In this document: positions 1 to 5,571 of the stretch, piece after piece
How the letters are laid out: each line of letters begins with the position of its first letter
How positions within the stretch are numbered: position 1 is the first letter of the stretch
Assembly (NCBI GenBank): GCA_002491115.1
Contig: DKVI01000095.1
Coordinates: 1-6,147 of the forward strand
DNA from: Lachnospiraceae bacterium UBA7182
GTDB lineage: Bacteria; Bacillota; Clostridia; Lachnospirales; Lachnospiraceae
Direction of reading: 5' to 3'
Length of the DNA stretch: 6,147 nt
Translations under genes and position numbers: made by a program
The notes under the pieces: generated by a model
The model's database searches: none
Told to the model about the DNA's origin: nothing
What the model saw: the letters and a program-made list of their open reading frames with translations, nothing else

Positions 1-40
1 AAATTTAAAAGCGAAATCCCTGAGTCTTATTTTATTTTTC

Positions 41-69
41 TTGACATATTTTTGCATTCTGCATATAAT
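41..69 (+). promoter_or_regulatory. Consensus sigma-A promoter of the small RNA
   Basis: A perfect TTGACA (41-46) and a perfect TATAAT (64-69) are separated by exactly 17 bases. An AT-rich tract lies just upstream (23-40) and could act as an UP-like element. Transcription should begin near position 76. Such an ideal promoter implies strong constitutive expression of the RNA that follows. No operator-like palindrome is seen around it. Confidence 0.93.
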
Positions 70-75
70 AATAGT

Positions 76-247
76 ACCAGACAGGCAACAGCGTGTGTCT
101 GTCCAAGCGTTGAAGCATAACAGCGTACCGGAAAGCCTTGTTATGTGGAGCTTTCAGTAGGGGTTATGCAGTAACCTCAAACCGGAGTAGGCTTTGTCCG
201 AAAGAAAATGCTTAAAACCGTCTTGCGTCAAAGCAGGACGGTTTTTT
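76..247 (+). ncRNA. Structured non-coding RNA upstream of a PBECR4-like gene
   Basis: The stretch lies between a perfect promoter and a strong intrinsic terminator, has no credible ORF, and is rich in self-complementarity. Helices I can pair by eye are 78-83 with 96-101; 116-122 (CATAACA) with 139-145 (TGTTATG), seven pairs; and 160-166 with 172-178, a hairpin with a five-base loop. Bases 131-136 (GAAAGC), in the loop of the second helix, can pair with 150-155 (GCTTTC) as an H-type pseudoknot. The overlapping 132-137 can instead pair with 190-195 (GGCTTT). A long-range closing helix 113-118 with 208-213 is also possible but competes with the second helix. I do not recognise it as tmRNA, SRP RNA, RNase P RNA, a T-box or a common riboswitch. 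6S RNA, the raiA motif and Clostridiales-1 cannot be excluded without covariance models. Its position suggests that it controls or neutralises the protein encoded downstream; this is inference. Confidence 0.72.
214..247 (+). terminator. Strong intrinsic terminator of the small RNA
   Basis: Bases 214-226 pair with 233-245 through thirteen base pairs, one of them G-U, around the six-base loop GTCAAA. The 3' arm runs into six T residues (242-247). The stem includes a GC-rich core and A-T pairs next to the U tract. It ends the small RNA about 50 bases before the next start codon, so the downstream gene probably depends on read-through. Confidence 0.95.
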
Positions 248-296
248 ACTCTAACAGACTTATCATCATACCAACATTTGTCAGGAGCAACTGCCT

Positions 297-899
297 ATGG
301 AACAACCGTCATTTGATAAACTCAGAAAAACAGCCGAGGGATTTCGTTCCCTTCTGAATACACAGTATCACATCATCATTGGGCGTAAAGGAAAATCCGT
401 AGAGCTTACTATTGAATTCAAGCCCATTGACTTCCATCACCTCATGGGCCTTGGAAAATTAAAAGACTTGCGGATTGCAACACAAAACCGGGAGTCGGTC
501 TTTTCCGGAATCCTGAATGGAACTATTACATACCCTTCCATATGCAGGAGCCGCTATATCAAGCAGATTGAAAACCGCTTTGCTCCCCTTACACATATGG
601 AACAGATTTTTAACGATAATAAACTGATCTTCCGCTACAATAAAAAAAAGAATCAGTCTTCCCTCATCGAATCAGACTACCTTCTGTCCACTCCTTTTGC
701 CGGAAATGATGTTTATATTTTTATTGAAGAAAAGGAAACCGCAGGACTGTTTTTCTGCCGTTCCTTTTTTCCGAAAGAAAAGAAGGATTACACGGTTGGC
801 CAGCCACAATTCACTCTGCTCTTTAAAGAAAAAATCACTGTCAGCACTGGCGAGAAAATTATTCAGTATGACCGTCTCACTCCCAAAAGACACATCTGA
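297..899 (+). CDS. PBECR4-like predicted nuclease-fold protein, possible toxin
   Basis: A 200-residue cytoplasmic protein without signal peptide or membrane segment. It has the look of the PBECR4 family (phage barnase-EndoU-colicinE5/D-RelE-like nuclease 4). Recognition is from memory and rests on HHLMGLGKLKD (residues 47-57), a following FxxILNGxIT segment (69-78), a SxxESDYLL strand (121-130), and CRSFFP...DYT..Q..FTLLFKEKI (154-180). Conserved His47/His48 and the acidic and Arg residues in these blocks are candidate active-site positions; nuclease activity is a family prediction, not proven. The ATG has an AGGAG at 283-287 with 9-base spacing. No promoter is evident between the preceding terminator and the start, so expression is probably read-through from the small-RNA promoter. 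The last few codons and the stop lie in sequence homologous to the antisense of a broken ATPase gene, so the native C-terminus may be altered. Alternatives are a housekeeping phage-derived protein or an inactive homologue. Confidence 0.75.
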   Translation: MEQPSFDKLRKTAEGFRSLLNTQYHIIIGRKGKSVELTIEFKPIDFHHLMGLGKLKDLRIATQNRESVFSGILNGTITYPSICRSRYIKQIENRFAPLTHMEQIFNDNKLIFRYNKKKNQSSLIESDYLLSTPFAGNDVYIFIEEKETAGLFFCRSFFPKEKKDYTVGQPQFTLLFKEKITVSTGEKIIQYDRLTPKRHI

Positions 900-1177
900 A
901 CTTCATCCACAAAAAGGTAGTTTATTTTTTCCTCTTGATAATGTTCCTCTACATAAACATGAAGCGCATGATATTCTCTGATTTCCTCATATACAAGATC
1001 CATAAAATCAATAAAGATAATATTGATATTTTCAAAATGATTTTTCAAATATTCAATATATGCCTGCATCAATTTTGACTTTCCCGAACGATGAATACCT
1101 GTAATGATTTTGATATCCGGAGTTCCGTTCAAGTCGATGTTCCGATTCAGATACTTTGTTCTTGTTATTGTCTTCAT
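863..1177 (-). pseudogene. AAA (DUF4143-type) ATPase, 5' fragment only
   Basis: The fragment encodes about 100 residues of an AAA_14/DUF4143 ATPase, a family usually near 400 residues. The Walker A is visible as GIHRSGKSK about 30 residues in, and the Walker B as INYLFVDEV near residue 90. Similarity holds through VDEVQMC (Cys codon at 890-892), then becomes LLGVRRSY and stops at 863. A normal protein would continue with the rest of the AAA domain and the DUF4143 region. The ATG at 1175-1177 is chosen because the family begins MKTITR; an in-frame ATG six codons upstream (1193-1195) is less likely. A weak GGGTG precedes the start. One position to note is His in GIHRSGKS, where relatives often have Arg. 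The gene is convergent with the PBECR4-like gene, and the two overlap at 863-899. It is almost certainly non-functional as an ATPase. Confidence 0.85.
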
Positions 1178-1185
1178 GCAATCAC

Positions 1186-1226
1186 CCACTTTCAAAAATT
1201 AAAAATTTTTATTTTCTTGAAAGTGG
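1186..1226. repeat. Inverted repeat at the azlC/ATPase junction
   Basis: CCACTTTCAA (1186-1195) and TTGAAAGTGG (1217-1226) form a perfect 10-bp inverted repeat. They surround a 21-base, almost purely A/T centre containing AAAAATTTTT. The right arm begins where similarity to AzlC ends; the left arm lies about 10 bases upstream of the ATPase start. It could fold as a hairpin and act as a two-way terminator. It could also be the end of an inserted element or the recombination site that broke azlC. Confidence 0.75.
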
Positions 1227-1781
1227 ATTATGTTCCATGAAGATCACCACAAACATAGCCGTCATGACAAAATCCAGCCCTTCTGTATTAAAATGTATCA
1301 GAGATCCAAAGAACCCTCCCAGACTTGCCCCTGAAAACCAGTAAAAATGATTCAGCAGTGTAACAAAAAACATAATCCAGCCCTTATCCACATCCTCCGG
1401 CATATCCGCAGTATAATTGATGGAAAAGCTCTCGTCACACATCCCAAAGATCAGATACAGCTTTTTGATCCCCATCCCCTTGTACCGGTCCAGCATGAAG
1501 ATCCCATAAAACAGATGCCTTGCATTGATCATCAAAGTCATGGCCAGCGCCCGGAACGGGGCAAAAGCTCCAAGGAGCATATCCACCGCCACAAATTCCA
1601 CAGACCCCGCAAAAATAGTAAGGCTCATCAGGCAGGAATACCAGAAACTGAAACCCGATACATTCATGTAGATCCCATACGTCAGCCCAAGAAACCAGAA
1701 CCCCGCAAAGATCGGTATGGTATGCGGAAAAGCGGCTTTTAATGCCTTCCAGTATTTTGTGTTTTTACCATGCCCCCGCAA
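1209..1781 (-). CDS. azlC: AzlC-family branched-chain amino acid permease, C-terminally truncated
   Basis: AzlC is the large subunit of the AzlCD exporter of branched-chain amino acids (and azaleucine), a multi-spanning inner-membrane protein. Family features seen include the first membrane segment after HTIPIFAG, the FAGSVEFVA block, the strongly conserved TLMINARHLFYGIF, and the LIFGMCDESFS motif. I place the start at TTG 1779-1781, because AAGGAGG (1790-1796) sits 8 bases upstream and the family-like sequence starts soon after. This gives 190 residues. The start overlaps the end of the sirtuin gene by 17 bases, so translation is probably coupled. Full-length relatives are about 230-250 residues. 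Here the protein passes from FVVIFMEH directly into NPLSRK and a stop inside an inverted repeat, losing the last membrane segment or segments. No azlD follows. The transporter is likely inactive. Confidence 0.85.
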   Translation of the reverse strand: MRGHGKNTKYWKALKAAFPHTIPIFAGFWFLGLTYGIYMNVSGFSFWYSCLMSLTIFAGSVEFVAVDMLLGAFAPFRALAMTLMINARHLFYGIFMLDRYKGMGIKKLYLIFGMCDESFSINYTADMPEDVDKGWIMFFVTLLNHFYWFSGASLGGFFGSLIHFNTEGLDFVMTAMFVVIFMEHNPLSRK

Positions 1782-2667
1782 GCATACCCCCTCCTTTTCT
1801 CTGGTTTGATCCGGACAGGATCTCCCCGATATCGCCATTGATATAAACCGCCTGATGTTCAATCTCCCTCGGTCCTGCCGCTTCTCTGTCATTGATACAG
1901 GCATAAGTCGCCTTCGGGTTCCCCGCGGTCATCTGCCAGAATGGATATTTGATGATGACAGGGGTATTATATCCCACGCCCAGCTCCAAAAACAGGATCC
2001 TCTGCCCTTTCCTGGCACGCAGGAAATCCTCATACCGCTCTGCCGCCCTGTACCAGCCCTCATCCTGCACGAACCGCCCGTCCGAGCGCAGGTTCATGGT
2101 CATCGGTTTCCCACAGTGCGGACAGACGGGAAGAAGCTCCTCTGGTATCCGCATATCTTCCTGGCACTCCATCATCTTTCGGATCGCTTCTTCATTTCCG
2201 AATGTTTCCTGACAGCAGGGTTCACTGCACTGGAACAGGCCATAATCCCCCTGGGTATAAAAGAGCCGTTTCTTGTCAAATCCCGCTTTCTGGAAGCAGT
2301 GGTCCACATTCGTCGTAATGACAAAATAATCCTTTCCCTTCACCGCTTCAAACAGTTCCTGGTATACCGGCTTCGGTGCGTCCATATACCGGTTGACATA
2401 GATATACCGGCTCCAGTAAGCCCAATGCTCTTCCAAAGTCCTGTATGGATAAAAGCCGCCTGTATACATATCACGGAAGCCATACTTCTCCCCAAAATCA
2501 GAAAAATATCTCTGAAACCGTTCTCCGGCATAAGTAAACCCTGCCGAAGCGGAAAGTCCGGCGCCCGCGCCGATCACCACCGCATCCGCGGCATCCAGCT
2601 TCTCCCAAAGCCTCTGTACCGCGGACAGATCCTTTCTAAAAAAACCACGCATTCCCTGCTGTTTCAT
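1765..2667 (-). CDS. M-class (SirTM-like) Sir2 family protein
   Basis: A 300-residue sirtuin-fold protein that uses NAD. The nucleotide-binding loop is GAGAGLSASAGFTYAGERF (residues 33-51), followed by DMYTGGFYPYRT and WAYWSRYI. The catalytic loop reads TTNVDHCFQKAGFDK (118-132). Ordinary deacetylating sirtuins have TQNIDGLH, with the catalytic His eight residues in; here that position is Phe125 and a His lies at 123. Zinc ligands are probably Cys147 and Cys151 or 152, and Cys182 and Cys185 (CPHC). ELGVGYNTP near the C-terminus closes the NAD pocket. This pattern matches SirTM enzymes, which in other bacteria ADP-ribosylate a lipoylated GcvH-like carrier rather than deacetylate. That activity here is inferred. 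The ATG at 2665-2667 has AAGGAGG at 2676-2682 with 8-base spacing, and overlaps the upstream stop as ATGA. No macrodomain or carrier gene is in the window. Confidence 0.9.
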   Translation of the reverse strand: MKQQGMRGFFRKDLSAVQRLWEKLDAADAVVIGAGAGLSASAGFTYAGERFQRYFSDFGEKYGFRDMYTGGFYPYRTLEEHWAYWSRYIYVNRYMDAPKPVYQELFEAVKGKDYFVITTNVDHCFQKAGFDKKRLFYTQGDYGLFQCSEPCCQETFGNEEAIRKMMECQEDMRIPEELLPVCPHCGKPMTMNLRSDGRFVQDEGWYRAAERYEDFLRARKGQRILFLELGVGYNTPVIIKYPFWQMTAGNPKATYACINDREAAGPREIEHQAVYINGDIGEILSGSNQRKGGGMLAGAW

Positions 2668-3284
2668 ATACGATCCCTCCTTCTCACTGCCTGGACAGGA
2701 CACCGCTCATAACAGCTTCCACAATGCAGACAGTGTTCCTGCATGATCTTATACGGTTTCCCGCTTTCGATACACCTCTGCGGACAGTTCCTGGCACACG
2801 TTCCACACCCGATACAATCCTGAGTGATCCGGTAGCCTTTTTCGGACATCTTTTCATTCCCTATCACATAAGTCTCCCGGAAGATCGGGTTCACGCCAAG
2901 GTGGAAATATTCTATCTGCACATCTTTTATCTGGAACACAATGCCGATATCCCTTGTATCCCCCGGATACACATTAGAAAGATAGGGCTGTTCCGCAAAT
3001 ATCGTGTCGATCCACATCTTCTGCTCCCCATCTGCCGCCGGCACAGCCCTTGCTGACAGCCGGATCATCTCTTTATATCTGGTATACCCAAGGATCTGCA
3101 CCCTCCCGTCTGCCAGCAGCTCCCGACAGAAATCCTTCCCCCTGGCCGTGAAAAAATAGATTCCATCCGGCTCATAATGGATGGCGCTGATATTGCGGAC
3201 CTGGGGATTCCCTTCCCTGTCCACGGTCGCAAACGCCAGAACACCTACATACTGTAACTTCTGTAAACAAGTTTTTGCATCCAT
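2664..3284 (-). CDS. Pyridoxamine 5'-phosphate oxidase-like flavoprotein fused to 2[4Fe-4S] ferredoxin domain
   Basis: A 206-residue cytoplasmic redox protein. Residues 1 to about 135 form an FMN-binding split barrel of the PNPOx-like type: LAFATVDREGNPQVRNIS, then GIYFFTARGKDFCREL. The C-terminal 55 residues carry two ferredoxin motifs, CIGCGTCARNCP and CLHCGSCYERCP, giving two [4Fe-4S] clusters. Electrons could pass between bound flavin and a ferredoxin-type partner; the substrate is unknown. GTG (3285-3287) and ATG (3282-3284) are adjacent in frame. I prefer the ATG because AGGAGG (3293-3298) is then 8 bases away rather than 5. The stop overlaps the sirtuin start (ATGA), so the two products are probably made together. 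The nearest upstream gene ends 52 bases before, with no terminator between them. Confidence 0.9.
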   Translation of the reverse strand: MDAKTCLQKLQYVGVLAFATVDREGNPQVRNISAIHYEPDGIYFFTARGKDFCRELLADGRVQILGYTRYKEMIRLSARAVPAADGEQKMWIDTIFAEQPYLSNVYPGDTRDIGIVFQIKDVQIEYFHLGVNPIFRETYVIGNEKMSEKGYRITQDCIGCGTCARNCPQRCIESGKPYKIMQEHCLHCGSCYERCPVQAVRRRDRI

Positions 3285-3336
3285 CACCTGATCCTCCTGT
3301 CATCCTTCTTACCCCATGCACCACACAGCCTGACCT

Positions 3337-3816
3337 TTATGGAAGCTCCAATGCCATATGGTTCTGATCCTCATGGGCATTTCCCAAAATACTCTCCAGA
3401 TATCTCCCCGTAAATGTCCCGGAATGCCGCCATTCCTCCAGCAGCCCCTCTTCCGATACGGCTTCCTCCATATGCCCGGAAAAATAGATCTGGTTCAATC
3501 CGGCAAAATATCCCGCCATAGCGTCCTTCAATCCCCCGTCTTCCATATCACGCAGTTTTGCCGCCGCCTGTCCGTAGCTGGTATCCCAAAAGAAATCCCC
3601 CGCATACCGCCCAAAATCCAGCAGTTCCGCCGAATCCGGCCGATGCTGTGCCGCCCATGCAGACACATCCACAGAAGACGTGGAATATTCCAGTCCCGAC
3701 GACTCCAATATGATATCCGCATACTGGTTCGGGGAAACGGACAATGCGGAGGTGGCGATCTCACAAAACCCATCCTCTTCCCCTTTTCGATATCTCCATA
3801 AAATCCATGTCATCAT
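3337..3816 (-). CDS. Hypothetical acidic protein, operon member
   Basis: I do not recognise a family. The product is 159 residues and strongly acidic: I count 27 Asp/Glu against 10 Lys/Arg. It has a single Cys, many Trp, Tyr and Phe residues, and neither signal peptide nor membrane segment, so it should be a soluble globular protein. It begins MMTWILWRYRKGEEDG, contains AELLDFGRYAGDFFWDTSYGQAAAKL in the middle, and ends with an acidic, Gly-poor tail. The first ATG (3814-3816) overlaps the stop of the tRNA deacylase gene as ATGA. A weak GAGGG (3818-3822) fits the second ATG (3811-3813) slightly better, a difference of one residue. Coding is supported by this coupling, by the same strand as all neighbours, and by its filling the space between two clear genes. 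A role linked to the deacylase or the redox genes is only suggested by position. Confidence 0.75.
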   Translation of the reverse strand: MMTWILWRYRKGEEDGFCEIATSALSVSPNQYADIILESSGLEYSTSSVDVSAWAAQHRPDSAELLDFGRYAGDFFWDTSYGQAAAKLRDMEDGGLKDAMAGYFAGLNQIYFSGHMEEAVSEEGLLEEWRHSGTFTGRYLESILGNAHEDQNHMALELP

Positions 3817-4325
3817 ACCCTCTGTCCCGAAAAATCCAGCCTGGCAACTTCATTTCCATGTTCTTCAACAATCCGCGCCACATCCCCGAATTTCATCCAG
3901 ACCGAAGCCGTTGTATCATTCGGATGGATGCCCACCACCGTATCCTCCGGAAGATTGCTGTCAAACACAACCACAACCGCTCTCTCCTCATCATTCAATA
4001 TCCCCAGAGGGGATACGCATCCCTGTTCCACTCCAAGATACCGCTCCAGCCGCTCCGCTGATGCCAGCCCCATCTTTTTAACTCCCAGCAATTCTCCTAA
4101 TTCCCTGAAATCAATCTGCACATCTTCCGGCACGCTGACCAGAAAATGCTTCCTTCCTTTGCCGTCTTTCAGGAACAGGTTCCTTAGCACAATCCCCTTT
4201 CTCTGAACACCTGCACTGTCCACGTCTGCCATCGTGTGTACGGCACCATGCTCCTGTACATCATACAAAACCTCGTTCTCATTAAGAAAGGCCAGCACCC
4301 TTTCCTTCGTATACTCCTTTGCCAT
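3813..4325 (-). CDS. ProX/YbaK-family aminoacyl-tRNA deacylase
   Basis: A free-standing trans-editing domain of 170 residues, related to the prolyl-tRNA synthetase insertion domain. Such proteins hydrolyse mischarged tRNA, typically Ala-tRNA(Pro) for the ProX/PrdX type. Family features are KGIVLRNLFLKD (residues 43-54), with the conserved Lys of the NLFLKD strand, then FLVSVPEDVQIDFREL, ASAERLERYLGVEQGCVSPLGILND, and IHPNDTTASVWMKFGD before the C-terminal HGNEV. The exact amino acid and tRNA cannot be read from sequence. The ATG at 4323-4325 is chosen over an in-frame TTG two codons upstream, because AGAGG (4335-4339) is 9 bases from the ATG. That Shine-Dalgarno overlaps the stop of the broken flavin reductase. 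The gene's 3' end overlaps the next ORF by four bases. Confidence 0.92.
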   Translation of the reverse strand: MAKEYTKERVLAFLNENEVLYDVQEHGAVHTMADVDSAGVQRKGIVLRNLFLKDGKGRKHFLVSVPEDVQIDFRELGELLGVKKMGLASAERLERYLGVEQGCVSPLGILNDEERAVVVVFDSNLPEDTVVGIHPNDTTASVWMKFGDVARIVEEHGNEVARLDFSGQRV

Positions 4326-4337
4326 TTCCAAACACCT

Positions 4338-4667
4338 CTAAAAAATCCTATTTATACGATTCGGCATTTTCTGGAAAGCAGCACCCTCCTGTAACCTTCG
4401 CCAAATACCGGCAGGGTAAAGGATATCCTCCCTGTCAAGCAGCTCCTTTGTATACCTCTGCGGACGCACATACACCACCGCCGCCGGAAGTCCCACATGC
4501 GCCTTCCCTCCCGGCCTCTCCCACACTGCGCCCAGTTGCCCCCAGGATGCAGTCATGGCATTATACCCTGCTTTCTCATTTCCTGCCCCAATCAGCCACC
4601 ATCCGCCTCCGATCATAGTCATGGGGTTGAAACATAATCCTTCTATGTCAACTTCTTTAATTTTCAT
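4338..4667 (-). pseudogene. Flavin reductase (flavoredoxin-like), truncated and frameshifted
   Basis: The start matches FMN-dependent flavin reductase-like proteins (usually about 190 residues): MKIKEVDIEGLCFNPMTMIGGGWWLIGAGN, then NAMTASWGQLGAVWERP and YVRPQRYTKELLDRED. After that the reading frame becomes unrelated sequence ending in INRIF at a TAG (4338-4340), for 109 residues in all. In a neighbouring frame from about 4426 to a stop at 4352, a family-like stretch resumes (ISFTLPVFGEGYRRVL). This points to a small frameshift near 4427, followed by loss of the remaining half of the gene. The ATG at 4665-4667 has GGGAG (4675-4679) at 7 bases and overlaps the upstream stop by 11 bases. The remnant may still be transcribed and translated as part of the operon. 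Confidence 0.82.
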
Positions 4668-5553
4668 TTCGTATCTCCCATCTGTCCGTATAACGGTGGA
4701 TCTTTGCACTCCTGTCTTTCTGTACACCCCGTGCATATCGGATCTCCGGATACCCAAAGCCGACCATGAGTTTTGTATAGTGATCCCTGGGGATATCCAG
4801 CATCTCCCTGGCCTCCTCCGCGAGTTCATTCAGCACCTCTGCCGGATAACTCATGATGATAGCTCCGAGACCATAGGCATTACAGAGAAGTTCAAAATAT
4901 GCCGTGGCAATATTACAATTCACCTTACAATCCTCTGCCCATTTTCCTACGCAGCGTTCGTGCGCAATGAAAAGATGGGGCACTCCACAAAAGAGAAGAT
5001 CATCTTTTCGGACTGTTTTTTCCGATTCTTTCATCTTTCCATAGTAAAAGTCATCAAAACTGTGGGTATAGACATGTTTTTTTGCGTCCTCTTCCATCTT
5101 GGAATACGCCTTTTCCCATATCTCATGCACCCTGCCCTTATCATCAATGACCGTATATTCCACACTGCAGGAATTTCCACCAGTAGGTGCAGCCGCCATT
5201 GCCCGGAGTATACGGGTTATGATCTCAGGATCTACATTTTCGTTCAGAAATCTGCGGCAGGAGCGGCGGTTTACGATCAGCCGCTCCATATAGCTGCCCA
5301 TCTCTGGCGGTGGCGGCGGCAGGGAATCCTCCGGCTTCTTTCCAAATATAGAGATCGCGCCTTCCGGACACACTGCCAAGCAATGCTGACACCGCCAGCA
5401 GCCCCTCCAGCCATAACGTTCAAAATCTTTCATCTTCGGATAGCCGTCTTTTCCAAATTCAATCACCATGCCAGAACAAGTATCCACACATCTCCCACAC
5501 CGGATACATTTCAATCTGTCTATCTTAAACTGCGTTTTCTGATCTGCTCCCAC
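4657..5553 (-). CDS. Ferredoxin-nitroreductase fusion protein
   Basis: A 298-residue cytoplasmic flavo-iron-sulphur protein. Residues 1-70 hold two [4Fe-4S] motifs, CIRCGRCVDTC (16-26) and CWRCQHCLAVCP (52-63). A proline-rich linker follows (LPPPPPEMG, around 78-86), then an NAD(P)H nitroreductase-type FMN domain. RRSCRRF (96-102) is the usual FMN-phosphate-binding start, and AAAPTGGNS (120-128) the flavin-contacting loop. Such fusions are common in anaerobic Clostridia and probably pass electrons from ferredoxin to FMN and on to nitro, ene or quinone acceptors; the real substrate is unknown. The start is GTG (5551-5553), with GGAGG (5561-5565) 7 bases upstream. It begins 18 bases after the dehydrogenase stop, and its 3' end overlaps the flavin reductase start. 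Confidence 0.92.
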   Translation of the reverse strand: MGADQKTQFKIDRLKCIRCGRCVDTCSGMVIEFGKDGYPKMKDFERYGWRGCWRCQHCLAVCPEGAISIFGKKPEDSLPPPPPEMGSYMERLIVNRRSCRRFLNENVDPEIITRILRAMAAAPTGGNSCSVEYTVIDDKGRVHEIWEKAYSKMEEDAKKHVYTHSFDDFYYGKMKESEKTVRKDDLLFCGVPHLFIAHERCVGKWAEDCKVNCNIATAYFELLCNAYGLGAIIMSYPAEVLNELAEEAREMLDIPRDHYTKLMVGFGYPEIRYARGVQKDRSAKIHRYTDRWEIRNEN

Positions 5554-5571
5554 TCTTACCCCTCCAGATAC

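Noticed and set aside
76..247. Type III antitoxin tandem repeats, T-box, cobalamin or other common riboswitch, or CRISPR repeat
   Set aside because: There are no direct tandem repeats, no T-box core and no recognisable riboswitch consensus; only self-complementary helices are visible.
697..981. A 94-codon plus-strand ORF overlapping the PBECR4-like gene
   Set aside because: It is in another frame of the 297-899 gene, has no ribosome binding site and no family features.
1782..1904. Upstream ATG starts for azlC
   Set aside because: The extra 41 residues are basic, lack family similarity and lie wholly inside the sirtuin coding region; the TTG with AAGGAGG fits better.
1855..2712. A 285-codon plus-strand ORF
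   Set aside because: It is antisense to the sirtuin gene, which has clear motifs and a good ribosome binding site on the other strand.
4668..4829. Upstream extension of the flavin reductase reading frame
   Set aside because: The extra residues are the nitroreductase gene read in the wrong frame; the ATG at 4665-4667 has its own ribosome binding site and the family N-terminus.
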